A stretch of 64,000 bases of DNA, taken from NCBI GenBank assembly GCA_963832365.1, contig CAWHUL010000007.1, positions 52,257 to 116,256 on the forward strand. Reading direction: 5' to 3'. Source of the stretch: CAWBRT01 sp963832365. Its GTDB lineage: Bacteria > Acidobacteriota > Terriglobia > Terriglobales > Acidobacteriaceae. A model generated the notes under the pieces. The model worked only from the letters and a program-made list of their open reading frames with translations. It was not told the DNA's origin and did no database searches. The position numbers and the translations under genes were made by a program. Positions 28,210 to 37,341 of this stretch are shown here, one piece after another (position 1 is the stretch's first letter; each line of letters opens with the position of its first letter).

Positions 28210-28701
28210 ATCGTCCCATTGGTGGAAACGCTTGAGAAGATCGGGGCATTTGGCACGCTGGGCTCTGGGTCACCAAGGCTGCGCTGAAAGCTGCCAAGCA
28301 GAACCCCATCGCCGGCACCGTTTAGATCGCCAGATACCGTGCACAATAACATGGAAAACCAGCCTGAAAATTTGCGAAGGGCAGGAATTTGGCACGCCCG
28401 CGGCCTCGTTCTTCTTTGGCTAATTGACCTCCGCCGTCGGCGAATGCCGAAGGCGAAGATTTGGCGCTGTGGCATTTAGTCCGGTTGTGTCCATCAGGAG
28501 TGCGTAAGTTTTGCTTAACCATGGCGGATAAGCGGCAGATTTAACACAGGCTCGGGGACCGTAAGCGCGGGTCTGCTACTCAGCCGATCAAAGGATGAAG
28601 TCTTTTTGACTTTAGCATCTTTGACTTGCGGAGGGGGAATCAACATGGTCACCAAACAAAGGAAGTAGGGTTGCATCTCAAGGCACGAGCCAGGAGGAAA
28701 C
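28210..28701. other. Intergenic region
   Basis: About 490 bases without a supported gene. It contains a 7-codon frame (MVTKQRK, ATG at 28646) behind a strong GGAGGGGGA site, which may be a chance match or a leader of the gene at 28702. The latter has its own strong AGGAGG site. Confidence 0.3.
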
Positions 28702-29298
28702 GTGTCGGGATACGCTACGCTGAGCCAACTTTGCAGCACTGCTTCAGAAAACAGGTTCATTAAGATGCTGCTGAACGTGGGACGTGCCCTTCGACATCGA
28801 TGGCGCGTACTCCGTTTCGGGCAGCGGTTTTACGATCAGGCATGCAGCATGCAATCGGCGGTGGTGGCCTCGCCATGCGCTGTTCCAGTACAAGACTTCA
28901 GCGAACATTTATTCAGGCGTTCTGTATCGCCGCGAATCCATGATTTGGTGCAACTGCGGGTCGCTGCGCAGATCGCGTCGGCTGCACAGACGAAGCTCCG
29001 TGCCGATTTGTGCCGCGCACAAGGATGGTCGAGTGAGCAGATTGGGGAGGCGCTACTCGGTACAAAGAGCGGATGCTTTTCCGAATCGGAGACACTGCTA
29101 TTGCAGTATGCGGCGGACATGACACGCACCCCGATTGATGTCGATCCGCAGGTCATCAGAGAGCTCCGGTTGCACTTCACGGAAGCGGAACTGGAAGAAC
29201 TGACGGTCTCGATAGCACATGAGAATTTACGCGCCCGGTTTGTAGAGGCTAATGTGAAGCTGCGGCTGAGGAGCACTGACGCCGGCAAGCCGCGGTGA
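28702..29298 (+). CDS. Carboxymuconolactone decarboxylase/AhpD-like protein lacking the Cys pair
   Basis: A 198-residue helical protein. From about residue 78 it follows the carboxymuconolactone decarboxylase fold: HDLVQLRVAAQIASAAQTK, RAQGWSSEQIGEAL, SESETLLLQYAADMTRTP and LEELTVSIAHENLRARFVEA. The redox CxxC and following His of AhpD-type members are replaced (QIASAAQTKL), so peroxidase activity is not expected. The first 60 residues are basic and hydrophobic, perhaps an added segment or a false extension, though the GTG start has an ideal AGGAGG. Function unknown. Confidence 0.6.
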   Translation: MSGYATLSQLCSTASENRFIKMLLNVGRALRHRWRVLRFGQRFYDQACSMQSAVVASPCAVPVQDFSEHLFRRSVSPRIHDLVQLRVAAQIASAAQTKLRADLCRAQGWSSEQIGEALLGTKSGCFSESETLLLQYAADMTRTPIDVDPQVIRELRLHFTEAELEELTVSIAHENLRARFVEANVKLRLRSTDAGKPR

Positions 29299-29721
29299 GC
29301 TAGCAGTGAGTAGGTACGGAAAGATGCGCGTGAGCTGCGAGTGTGGTGACAGGCACCCGGTGCCGTCGCGAACAGACGAATGGCTTACGGTGATTTTGCC
29401 ATCAACAAGGGAATCTTCGTCGGCTGGACGGTCACGGTCGCCTCTACAGGGGGTCGGCAGCTTGGTGCAAAAAGTCGTGGTGACGTTGCTCCACCCCTGC
29501 GATGAAAAACTATCCGTCTGCAAACCGTGACGATGGCCGGAATGGCGTTCTGTGTTTTCAGGGCAGGCGCTGCAAGAGGCAAAATTTGGGGTTAGATAGC
29601 GGGTTTTTGAATCTTGTTTGAGACGGACAAAGCAAGACGACCGGGGTTGGCCGTCATCTGGAGCTAGGCGTAGACGTTAAACATGTGCCCGTACATCGGC
29701 ATGGGCATGGTGGGGTTCCGC
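29299..29721. other. Intergenic region, no supported gene
   Basis: About 420 bases between convergent genes. A plus frame at 29306-29530 has no recognisable feature. No clear terminator was found. Confidence 0.3.
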
Positions 29722-29970
29722 TCACCCCCGATCTTCCGATAATTGCCGGAATGACACCAGATCCCAAGGCTTGTCAGGGGCCGATGTCTGCTGTCGCAGG
29801 ATATAAAGATTCCCATCATCGGCGCGAATTTTGTAAAAGACAGCCTCTGGTCCGTACCATCGATCGAGCACCTCCTCAACCACGTACTCGTGTCCATCAG
29901 GCCGAAAACGAACAGGTCTCTCGTCCGCCTTTCTTCCCGAGTAACAATCGACTTCCAGGTCCAGGCTCAT
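29722..29970 (-). CDS. Small conserved hypothetical protein, copy 2 of 2
   Basis: An 82-residue paralogue of the protein at 12289-12549, with EVDCYSGRKADERPVRF, EVLDRWYGPEAVFYKIRAD and GNLYILRQQTSAPDKPWDL. Here the start is clear: ATG at 29970 behind TGAGGAAAAG. Amino acid changes are mostly conservative and the frame is undamaged, so both copies appear to be kept under selection. It lies just downstream of lutC on the same strand but about 100 bases away, with no evident functional link. Confidence 0.7.
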   Translation of the reverse strand: MSLDLEVDCYSGRKADERPVRFRPDGHEYVVEEVLDRWYGPEAVFYKIRADDGNLYILRQQTSAPDKPWDLVSFRQLSEDRG

Positions 29971-30068
29971 CTTTTCCTCATGCGGGCGTACAACGCATAA
30001 GCTGCCGTATGCTGTTTCTATAACGAACCAGCCACGACAAATCGTTTCGCTGCAGGCAAGCGTAACCG

Positions 30069-30659
30069 TTAGCCGACCAGGAACAGCGTACAGCTTCGCG
30101 GGCCATGCGCCCCGATCACCAACGACTGCTCGATGTCGGCCGTCTTCGACGGTCCAGAAATAAACAGGCCGAAGCCAGGGCGCTCGAAGCGAACGCGTTC
30201 GTATGCGTGCTGCATGGTATGGACAATCTGACCTGCGGGTAGAATCAGCACCAAGTGCTCGGTGATGACGAAGATCGCCCGCTGTGGACCCAGGCTGCTC
30301 CCTGGCACCCATACAGCACCGTTCTCCGCAACGCCGAACTCAGCGGCTATGATCGCAACGTCGACGCCCTCAAGTTCATGCGGCTGCTTCATGGCCGAGA
30401 CATCAACGGTGGACGTACCTGCGCCGGGCACGAGCGAAACGATCTTGTGTGCCTGCGCGTAGAATTCGAGCTTCCTAAGTTCGGCTTCGAGTGCCACGAG
30501 GCTTGCGACGCGAATGAGTGTCCCGCCCACCGAGGCGAAGGTTTCGGCAAACTGCGCGTCAGGGTTCTCGTAAATGATGGCCATGGGCGCCTCAGGCAGC
30601 GGCGAAATTGGAGGCGCATTGCGGCGCAAGGCCGTGAGGATGGCGTCCCGGCTGTTCAC
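30069..30659 (-). CDS. lutC: Lactate utilization protein C
   Basis: A 196-residue LUD-domain protein, the third subunit of the LutABC L-lactate oxidation complex. Motifs are GTSTVDVSAMKQPHELEGVDVAIIAAEFGVAENGAVWV, HLVLILPAGQIVHTM and the C-terminal ISGPSKTADIEQSLVIGAHGPR. It overlaps lutB by 4 bases (ATGA). With lutA and lutB it would convert lactate to pyruvate in the cytoplasm using iron-sulfur centres. No lactate permease or LutR regulator is seen next to it. Confidence 0.92.
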   Translation of the reverse strand: MNSRDAILTALRRNAPPISPLPEAPMAIIYENPDAQFAETFASVGGTLIRVASLVALEAELRKLEFYAQAHKIVSLVPGAGTSTVDVSAMKQPHELEGVDVAIIAAEFGVAENGAVWVPGSSLGPQRAIFVITEHLVLILPAGQIVHTMQHAYERVRFERPGFGLFISGPSKTADIEQSLVIGAHGPRSCTLFLVG

Positions 30660-32074
30660 ATTGACTCCTTTTTGACATCGACGAATTCGCGAACACCCCC
30701 TCGTGCCGTGGGTAGCGGCTCACGTTTCATGAGTTCGCGGAAGCTCTCTCGCGGCATGGGCGGCAACTCACGATGGAGTCCCCATACGTTCCAAGGTCCA
30801 TAAATGACAGCCCGGGGCAGACGCGGCACGATCCAGCGCATAAGCCGTCCCGCGAGCCGGTACAGCCGTGGTCTCACCAACACGAATGCCAATACGGCCA
30901 TGCCAATTCGTTTGTAGAGCGACACTACCTTCTTACGGACAAGCTCCTGGCGAAAGGCATATAACTCGTGATGCAGGTCGATCTTCACCGGGCAGACATC
31001 GGAACAGGAGCCGCAAAGGCTCGACGCGAACGGCAGGCTGCCGTACTTCTGCGGGTCGCGTTGCGGCCCGAGCAGTGAGCCAATGGGACCTGGAACTGTA
31101 TAGCCATAGCTGTAGCCGCCGGAGCGGCGAAACACCGGGCAGGTGTTCATGCAGGCGCCGCAACGGATGCAGCTAAGCGAGCGTCGGAAGGTTTCCTGCC
31201 CAAGAATGGCGCTTCGTCCATTGTCGACAATGACCACATGCAGCTCGCCGTTGCGCATTGGCCCGTGGAAGTGCGAACTATAGGTGGTCACTGGCTGCCC
31301 AGTCGCACTGCGAGCGAGGAGCCGTAGAAACACGCCGAGATCTTTTGCCCGGGGCAGGATCTTTTCGACGCCCATGCAGGCGATGTGGATCGGGGGTAGG
31401 CTCGTGCCCATATCGGCGTTACCTTCGTTCGTACAAACAACAAATCCGCCGGTCTCCGCGATGGCAAAGTTGACGCCAGTGAGTCCGGCCTGCGCCGCCA
31501 TGAACTTCTCGCGAAGATGGCCACGCGCCGCCTCGGTGAGATACTTCGGGTCGGAGGCGCCCTTTGTCGTCCCGAGTTTCTCGTGGAAGAGCTTGCCGAT
31601 GTCCTCCTTCTTGAGGTGGATGGCAGGGAGCACGATGTGGCTTGGCGGTTCGTGGCGGAGCTGCACAATGCGTTCGCCAAGATCCGTGTCCGTTACCTCG
31701 ATCCCGCGCACCTCCAGGTAGGGATTCAGTTGGCACTCCTCCGTCAACATCGACTTCGACTTCACAAGGCGGGTAATGCCTCGATCCATGAGGATTCGAT
31801 GGACGATCGCGTTGTGCTCGGCCCCGTCACGCGCCCAGTGGACCTGGATTCCGTTGGCGATAGCATTGCGCTCGAACTCCTCCAGATAGTCAGCGAGGCG
31901 TGAGAGGGTGTGCATCTTGATCGCAGCCGCAGTGTCCCGCAGCATTTCCCACTCCGGGATGCTCGCGGCCTGCCGGTCACGCTTGAGCCGCACGAACCAC
32001 AGCGATTCATCGTGCCAGTGTACCCGCTCGTCATCGACCACGAAGAGTGCCGCTTTCTCAGAGTGTCCGGTCAT
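30656..32074 (-). CDS. lutB: Lactate utilization iron-sulfur protein B
   Basis: A 472-residue protein with an N-terminal LUD domain (about residues 60-300; KSKSMLTEECQLN, ETGGFVVCTNEGNADM) and a C-terminal ferredoxin-like part with two 4Fe-4S motifs (CIRCGACMNTCPVF and CGSCSDVCPVKI). The length and order match LutB. The stop overlaps the lutC start and the start overlaps the lutA stop, each by 4 bases, so the three subunits are translated together. No damage is visible. Confidence 0.93.
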   Translation of the reverse strand: MTGHSEKAALFVVDDERVHWHDESLWFVRLKRDRQAASIPEWEMLRDTAAAIKMHTLSRLADYLEEFERNAIANGIQVHWARDGAEHNAIVHRILMDRGITRLVKSKSMLTEECQLNPYLEVRGIEVTDTDLGERIVQLRHEPPSHIVLPAIHLKKEDIGKLFHEKLGTTKGASDPKYLTEAARGHLREKFMAAQAGLTGVNFAIAETGGFVVCTNEGNADMGTSLPPIHIACMGVEKILPRAKDLGVFLRLLARSATGQPVTTYSSHFHGPMRNGELHVVIVDNGRSAILGQETFRRSLSCIRCGACMNTCPVFRRSGGYSYGYTVPGPIGSLLGPQRDPQKYGSLPFASSLCGSCSDVCPVKIDLHHELYAFRQELVRKKVVSLYKRIGMAVLAFVLVRPRLYRLAGRLMRWIVPRLPRAVIYGPWNVWGLHRELPPMPRESFRELMKREPLPTARGGVREFVDVKKESM

Positions 32075-32820
32075 GAGAGCCTCGCTGCTTCCAGGATTTC
32101 CGCCACGTGCATGACACGCAGCCGTAATTTCTGGCGTCGGATGATGCCTTCAAGGTGCATAAGGCAGGAAACGTCGAAGCCGGTGATCACCTCCGCCCCT
32201 CCCCGCAGGTGGTCGGCAATGCGGTCTCTGCCCATGAGGGATGAGACTGCCTCCTCGTTGACGGCGAAGGTACCGCCAAAGCCGCAGCACTCGTCTGGGC
32301 GGGTGAGCTCGATCAGTTCGATCCCCTTCAACTGAGCCAAGAGCTGGCGCACCTTGTTGAAGGGTCGCACCATTTGCTCGGAAGAGCTCCCCAGCCGCAA
32401 TTCCCTGAGACCATGGCAGCTCATATGCAATCCCACCTTCAAGGGAAAGTCGCCGTTGACCTTCGTCACCCTGGCGACATCCACCAAGTATTCGCAAAGT
32501 TCAAAGGTGTTTGCGCACAGGTGGTCGAACCCTGGCCTTCCCTCCAGCCATTGCGCGTAATGGTTGCGCACCATTGACACACAGCTTCCCGACGGTGCTA
32601 CCACGTGATCGTACTTGCCAAAGACCTTGAGAAACTTCTCGGCAAGCGGCCGTGCGTCGTCCGCGCAGCCAGAGTTGGCCATGGGCTGGCCGCAGCAGGT
32701 CTGCTCTTCGGGGAACTCGACTTGAAGACCGAGTCGCCTCAGCACACGGAGTGTCGCAAGCCCGACCTGGGGGTATAGTTGATCGACGTAGCACGGGATA
32801 AAAAGACCTACTTCGGGCAT
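32071..32820 (-). CDS. lutA: Lactate utilization protein A (CCG-domain oxidoreductase)
   Basis: A 249-residue protein with two CCG domains: the N-terminal PCYVDQLYPQVG with EEQTCCGQPMANSG, and the C-terminal HMSCHGLRELRLG with PDECCGFGGTFAVNEE. These Cys clusters bind iron-sulfur centres, as in heterodisulfide reductase B and GlcF relatives. It is the first gene of the lutABC operon. The upstream 270 bases should contain the promoter; TTGTTGTTCTGT occurs twice there (near 32917 and 33050). Confidence 0.93.
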   Translation of the reverse strand: MPEVGLFIPCYVDQLYPQVGLATLRVLRRLGLQVEFPEEQTCCGQPMANSGCADDARPLAEKFLKVFGKYDHVVAPSGSCVSMVRNHYAQWLEGRPGFDHLCANTFELCEYLVDVARVTKVNGDFPLKVGLHMSCHGLRELRLGSSSEQMVRPFNKVRQLLAQLKGIELIELTRPDECCGFGGTFAVNEEAVSSLMGRDRIADHLRGGAEVITGFDVSCLMHLEGIIRRQKLRLRVMHVAEILEAARLS

Positions 32821-33088
32821 CTTTGCTCCTCGTGGGCTGAGTCGCAGCGCATCAGGAAGCTTCTCATCAAACCGAAATGTACTCGAGGTGGGCTGACCTG
32901 CGCACTATCTCCAGCTTGTTGTTCTGTTTGAATGAGCCGAGTTGCACAGGAGTTGTAATAACGTCGGTCGAGGGGTGCTGGCTGGGGTGGCGGGCTGCTT
33001 CGTGATTCTCCGCCCAGGGTAGGCCGAAAAATAAGAGCACATTTACAATTTTGTTGTTCTGTCTTCCTGGCAGCCGAAAACTAATACT

Positions 33089-34204
33089 TCACTCGAACTC
33101 AAGTACTACAATCTCGGGGTTCGAACCCAGCCGCAGTGGCGGTCCCCACGTTCCTGCTCCGCTGGAAGTGAAAACCTGCATCTTTCCGATCCGGCTTAAG
33201 CCATACACAAACTGCCGGTAAATCCGCCGCGCCATCCAACTCCAGGGTATGAACTGCCCAAGGTGTGTATGCCCGGATAGCTGCAGAGAAATGCCCGCAG
33301 CCTCCGCGATTTCCGGATGGTCGGGTGCATGTGTCAACAGTATGCTCGCGCGGTCGCGATCCAAGCGGATGCCGTGTAGCACCGACGCGAAGTGCCCGTC
33401 CTGCGTCGCATATCTATACGGCACACCAACAATCTGCAAACCGTCCACTTCCACCTTCTCATTGCTGAGCACGCGCACCCCGGTCGCCGCAATGGCACGC
33501 AGATACTTGCTGTCGTCCCCAAATTGCTCATGATTTCCTGCGACAAAATACACTCCCTGTGGCGCCGTTAGTGCGTTCAATGGCTCTGCTGCTCGCCCCT
33601 CGTCGATGGCTGTGCCATCGTACAAATCACCAGCAATAAAGATCGCGTCCGGTTCTTCCCTCACGATCTTCGCAACCATGCGCCGCAGAAAACCGCCGTT
33701 TCGCACATGCCCTAAGTGCAAATCGCTGATCAGCGCCGCTCTTCGCCCACGCCAGACCGGCGGCAAGTTCGCAAGCCGCACCGTCGTTCGTGTGATTCGC
33801 GTCCAGCTTGCGTTGAAAACCCCATACACTCCGGCGACTACTGCAGCCCCGAACAACAGTTCCACGGTTCGATGGAAGTTCACGTCCAGTCCAGCCAACC
33901 GCGCAACGCCGAAAATAGTCCAGGATGAAACCGCTGCGAGGAAAAGGTAGGTCAGCAGGCCCAACCAAACCGCAGCAGCCCTGTAAAACGCTCGCAAAGC
34001 GGCGTTCGTATAGCGAAAGGCGAGTAGCGAAGCGGCAACAAAACTCACCGACAAAAAACCGAACAACAGCTTGATCCACACCGCCCCAGGAGGATCGCTT
34101 CCTGCGGGCGAAAATGTCCACGTCTCATAGAGGAGAAGATGCGTCAGAAAAAGAACGGACTGAATAGTTGCAATCAAACCGAGTAAGCGTTTTCGCACTC
34201 GCAT
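33089..34204 (-). CDS. Membrane-anchored metallophosphoesterase (YkuE-like)
   Basis: A 371-residue protein with four hydrophobic spans in the first 140 residues, then a calcineurin-like phosphoesterase domain. The metal motifs are ALISDLHLGH, FIAGDLYDG, VAGNHEQFG, LLTHAPDHPE and LSGHTHLGQ. Family members hydrolyse phosphate esters at the membrane; YkuE-type proteins are linked to envelope or lipid phosphates. It stands alone between lutA and divergent plus-strand genes. Confidence 0.88.
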   Translation of the reverse strand: MRVRKRLLGLIATIQSVLFLTHLLLYETWTFSPAGSDPPGAVWIKLLFGFLSVSFVAASLLAFRYTNAALRAFYRAAAVWLGLLTYLFLAAVSSWTIFGVARLAGLDVNFHRTVELLFGAAVVAGVYGVFNASWTRITRTTVRLANLPPVWRGRRAALISDLHLGHVRNGGFLRRMVAKIVREEPDAIFIAGDLYDGTAIDEGRAAEPLNALTAPQGVYFVAGNHEQFGDDSKYLRAIAATGVRVLSNEKVEVDGLQIVGVPYRYATQDGHFASVLHGIRLDRDRASILLTHAPDHPEIAEAAGISLQLSGHTHLGQFIPWSWMARRIYRQFVYGLSRIGKMQVFTSSGAGTWGPPLRLGSNPEIVVLEFE

Positions 34205-34375
34205 GGTGCATTAGATTCCCCAACCCGCCATTCGGACTGAGGGCGTAAATTCGCCAAAAGTTGCATTTCTGGATCTCGTCACGGGACCGTAGCGCGAAAG
34301 CGATGCCGGACGATAGACTTTTCTTGTTCGTAAGCGCTTTGAGTTCGACTCTAATCTGACAAGAGAACCTCTTAA

Positions 34376-34849
34376 ATGACTACTGAACACGAGCTTCGGC
34401 AGAAGTTGCGCAAGATCGCGGCACTGTTCGAGGGCGCCACTTCCGCAGGAGAGCGAGATGCAGCGGCTGCTGCGCTCGACAGGATTCGGGTCGCACTCAG
34501 TGCTGCAGAGCAAACGGAACAGACGATCGAAATGCAATTTAGACTGGCTGATCGCTGGCATAGGCGCCTATTCACGGCCTTATGCCGCCGCTATGGGCTC
34601 AAGCCGTACAGGTATGCGCGCCAGCGGTACTCCACCGTGGTTCTGCGGGCTCCGAAAACGTTCATCAACAACACTCTTTGGCCAGAGTTTCTCCAGATCA
34701 AGAACGCCCTCGATGAGTATTTGAATGAGGCCACGGAGCGAATCATTCGAGAAGAGGTCTTCGGGAGAACAGACGAGGCAGAAGAGCAGACGGGTTCGCC
34801 CGGATCTGCATCGGCAGCTCAACTTTCGCAACCCCAAAACTTAGACTGA
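34376..34849 (+). CDS. DUF2786-like hypothetical protein
   Basis: A 157-residue protein. The N-terminal half (LRKIAALFEGATSAGERDAAAAALDRIRVAL) fits the short helical DUF2786 pattern. The central part (WHRRLFTALCRRYGLKPYRYARQRYSTVVLRAP) is basic and might bind nucleic acid. The tail is Gly/Ser/Gln-rich and probably disordered. It starts just after ACCTCTTAA without a strong ribosome site. The next gene begins 18 bases after its stop on the same strand, and both look mobile-element related. Confidence 0.6.
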   Translation: MTTEHELRQKLRKIAALFEGATSAGERDAAAAALDRIRVALSAAEQTEQTIEMQFRLADRWHRRLFTALCRRYGLKPYRYARQRYSTVVLRAPKTFINNTLWPEFLQIKNALDEYLNEATERIIREEVFGRTDEAEEQTGSPGSASAAQLSQPQNLD

Positions 34850-34867
34850 AATGGCTACGGGGGCAGC

Positions 34868-35434
34868 ATGGTCATCTTTCGAGTTCACGTTTCATTAATC
34901 AATATCGAGCCTCCGATCTGGAGGTGCGTCGAACTCTCTAGCCAGACCACTCTCAAGCAATTTCATCGCATACTGCAGATCGCGATGGGATGGACCAACT
35001 CCCACCTGCACGAATTCATCGTCGGCAGTCAGCGTTATGGAACACCAGATGTGCACTTCGATGAGCCCGGCGAGGTCATTGCTGAAGGCAAAGTACATCT
35101 GTCGACCGTGCTACCCGTCTCCGAGGCGCGCATTCTCTATGTCTACGACTTCGGAGATTACTGGCAGCATTCTGTTCATCTGGAGGCGGTCCTTTCAGCC
35201 CAACCGGGCATAGATTATCCCCGCGTATTGGATGGAGACCGCAGTTGCCCACCGGAAGATTGTGGCGGCACCACCGGGTATGCCGATCTTGTCGATATCC
35301 TTCTCGACCCGACGCATGAAGACTTTCAACAGATGCGCGAATGGGCCGGTGAGGAATTCAACGCAGAGGTCTTGCATCTGGAAAAGATCAATGCGCGGCT
35401 CCGTCGGAACCGCTCGCTTGCCGCAAAGGGATGA
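34868..35434 (+). CDS. Plasmid pRiA4b ORF-3 family protein
   Basis: A 188-residue protein of the pRiA4b ORF-3 family, found on plasmids, IS1096-type elements and chromosomes. Recognisable parts are FRVHVSLINIEPPIWRCVEL, TLKQFHRILQIAMGWTNSHLHEF, YVYDFGDYWQHSVHLE and CPPEDCGGTTGYADLV. It is full length. The molecular role of the family is unknown. Together with the DUF2786-like gene it forms a small accessory pair close to dispersed repeat copy B. Confidence 0.85.
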   Translation: MVIFRVHVSLINIEPPIWRCVELSSQTTLKQFHRILQIAMGWTNSHLHEFIVGSQRYGTPDVHFDEPGEVIAEGKVHLSTVLPVSEARILYVYDFGDYWQHSVHLEAVLSAQPGIDYPRVLDGDRSCPPEDCGGTTGYADLVDILLDPTHEDFQQMREWAGEEFNAEVLHLEKINARLRRNRSLAAKG

Positions 35435-36109
35435 TTTCACATTGATCCCGGAGATCAAGACCTCCGGTAGCGTTCAGGCGACATCGTACGGCGCTGGATA
35501 TGATCCTTCGGTATTAACCCGCTCACAAGGACGCGGGAAACCCGTTACTCGGACACTTTATCGACACAGTGCCCATCAGCAAATTTTCTGCGTCCGCCCA
35601 TCTGTCGTACTGACCATGGTGCCTTCCCGCGTCAGGCGATCTCCTGAACCCATTTACTCCGCCAGGCTGGCTTGCGCCGCAGGCCGGCATTGCGAGCCGC
35701 CTCGAATTGCGGCTCAAACGCGGCGAGGGCTTCGCGTTGCGGCTGGCGCACGATGGGTGTGGGCGTCAGCGGAAAAAGTGTAGGATCACCTGCAACATCC
35801 AACAGCTCGCAACCCAGCTCCCAACCCGGTTCTTTCTGATCGCATCTCGGTTTGTTTGTAGGGCATCACCTGTCCGTTCGCATTTACAGGCACTCGCCGT
35901 TGTGCAGCGGGCTTCTGCCTTTGGAATCAACTGGGGAGTGAACCATGCAACATGATCTCGATCAGCATTCAGGCGGAGAAAATCACCCTCGCCATGTTTG
36001 CGGGAACCTGTTTAGGTGTCATAGCCGGGCAATCGCGTGATCTGAATGTAAGTTGCATGCGTCTCTCGTCCGAGGGCTCTCAAAGCCCGTGCTGCAAGGA
36101 GGCAAATGA
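35435..36109. other. Intergenic region holding dispersed repeat copy B
   Basis: No gene supported. Holds the repeat at 35745-35909 and the leader of the hydrolase gene at 36110. Confidence 0.4.
35745..35909. repeat. Dispersed repeat, copy B
   Basis: Matches 25806-25971 in the same orientation over about 165 bases with scattered substitutions and one or two small gaps. Followed by unrelated sequence, so the repeat has its own edges. Confidence 0.8.
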
Positions 36110-36997
36110 GTGACGGCTAAAAAAACACAGAGTCCAGCAACCAAAAAGGACATGGACGGTGCTCCAGACGGGGCCATTGCCTCGCGTGACACGGAAGTTG
36201 ATGGCGTTAAACTGCACTACATGGCTGCTGGCCACGGCCCGCCGCTCGTTTTGCTCCACGGCTACGCTGAGACCTCGCTCATGTGGAAACCGATCATCCC
36301 CTTATTGGCCGAGCGATTTACTGTGATCGCACCGGACCTGCCCGGCATTGGCGACTCCGCTATCCCGGACGACGGTTTGGACATGAAGACGGCCGCCATT
36401 CGCATCCACGCTCTTGCCAAGTCACTCAGCATCGAGAAAGCGCGGGTTGTGGGACACGATATCGGGCTGATGGTGGCCTATGCCTACGCCGCGCAATTCC
36501 CGGCGGAGGTGGAGAAACTCGTCGTGATGGATGCCTTTCTCCCAGGGGTGGGTGGCTGGGAGGCAGTGTATAACAATCCCAGAATCTGGCATTTCCGGTT
36601 CAACGGGCCCACCCCCGAAGCTCTGGTCCAGGGTCACGAACGCACCTATTTTGAATATTTCTGGAACGATTTGGCCGCAGACAAGACGCGGTCGCTGCCT
36701 GAAGCAGATCGGAAGGCTTACACGGCGGCGTATTCACGGCCAGGACGCATGCGTGCCGGCTGGGCCTACTTCGTTTCGTTCCAACAGGCCGCAAAAGATT
36801 TTGCTCAGCTCTCTAAAGCGAAACTTACAATTCCTGTTCTGGTGATCGGCGGTGAGAAGTCGTTGGGAGAAGCGCTGGCGCAACAGATGAAGCTGGTTGC
36901 TTCGGATGTGACTGTTGTGGTGTTGAAGGACACCGGACATTGGGTGCTCGAAGAGCGGCCCAAGGAGACGAGCGAAGCGCTGCAGAAGTTCCTATGA
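36110..36997 (+). CDS. Alpha/beta hydrolase (epoxide hydrolase/haloalkane dehalogenase-like)
   Basis: A 295-residue hydrolase. GTG at 36110 follows AAGGAGG. After a basic N-terminal extension of about 25 residues the fold starts VDGVKLHYMAAGHGPPLVLLHGYAETSLMW. The nucleophile elbow is VVGHDIGLMVAYAYA, with Asp instead of Ser, as in epoxide hydrolases and dehalogenases. The catalytic His is in KDTGHWVLEERP. The length is normal. The substrate cannot be inferred. It precedes an aldehyde dehydrogenase gene by about 340 bases, which might reflect a shared detoxification role. Confidence 0.85.
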   Translation: MTAKKTQSPATKKDMDGAPDGAIASRDTEVDGVKLHYMAAGHGPPLVLLHGYAETSLMWKPIIPLLAERFTVIAPDLPGIGDSAIPDDGLDMKTAAIRIHALAKSLSIEKARVVGHDIGLMVAYAYAAQFPAEVEKLVVMDAFLPGVGGWEAVYNNPRIWHFRFNGPTPEALVQGHERTYFEYFWNDLAADKTRSLPEADRKAYTAAYSRPGRMRAGWAYFVSFQQAAKDFAQLSKAKLTIPVLVIGGEKSLGEALAQQMKLVASDVTVVVLKDTGHWVLEERPKETSEALQKFL

Positions 36998-37341
36998 CAT
37001 TCAGGGGCTGGAGTGCGGTTGACTGGATCGCACCTGATTTCTCGCCTGATCGACAGTCTGCAGCGCCTGTAGATTTCGGCACAGTTCAGGCGTGGGTCCG
37101 AGCGGGCTGCCTGGGTTCATGTTCAGTTTTCTCGCAGCGCATGTTCAAGCAATCGGCGCTCCGGTGCCCATTACTGGCAGGAAGTCACCTCGGTCCTGGT
37201 CTTGCATAAACATGCTTTTGCGGCCTCAATTTGATGTCCCCACGGCAACTCATTGGAATTGTTGGAACTCCAATATCTTGGTACCAGCCAACCGAATCCC
37301 GATCGAAGAGCGCGCCGCGTGACGAATGAGGAGGTGTGCTG
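36998..37341. other. Intergenic region, no supported gene
   Basis: About 340 bases; short frames only. Nothing recognised apart from the GAGGAGGTG ribosome site of the following gene. Confidence 0.3.

Noticed and set aside
28646..28669. Seven-codon frame behind a strong ribosome site as a peptide cofactor precursor
   Set aside because: Too short and without the Glu/Tyr pattern of PqqA or any radical-SAM partner nearby.
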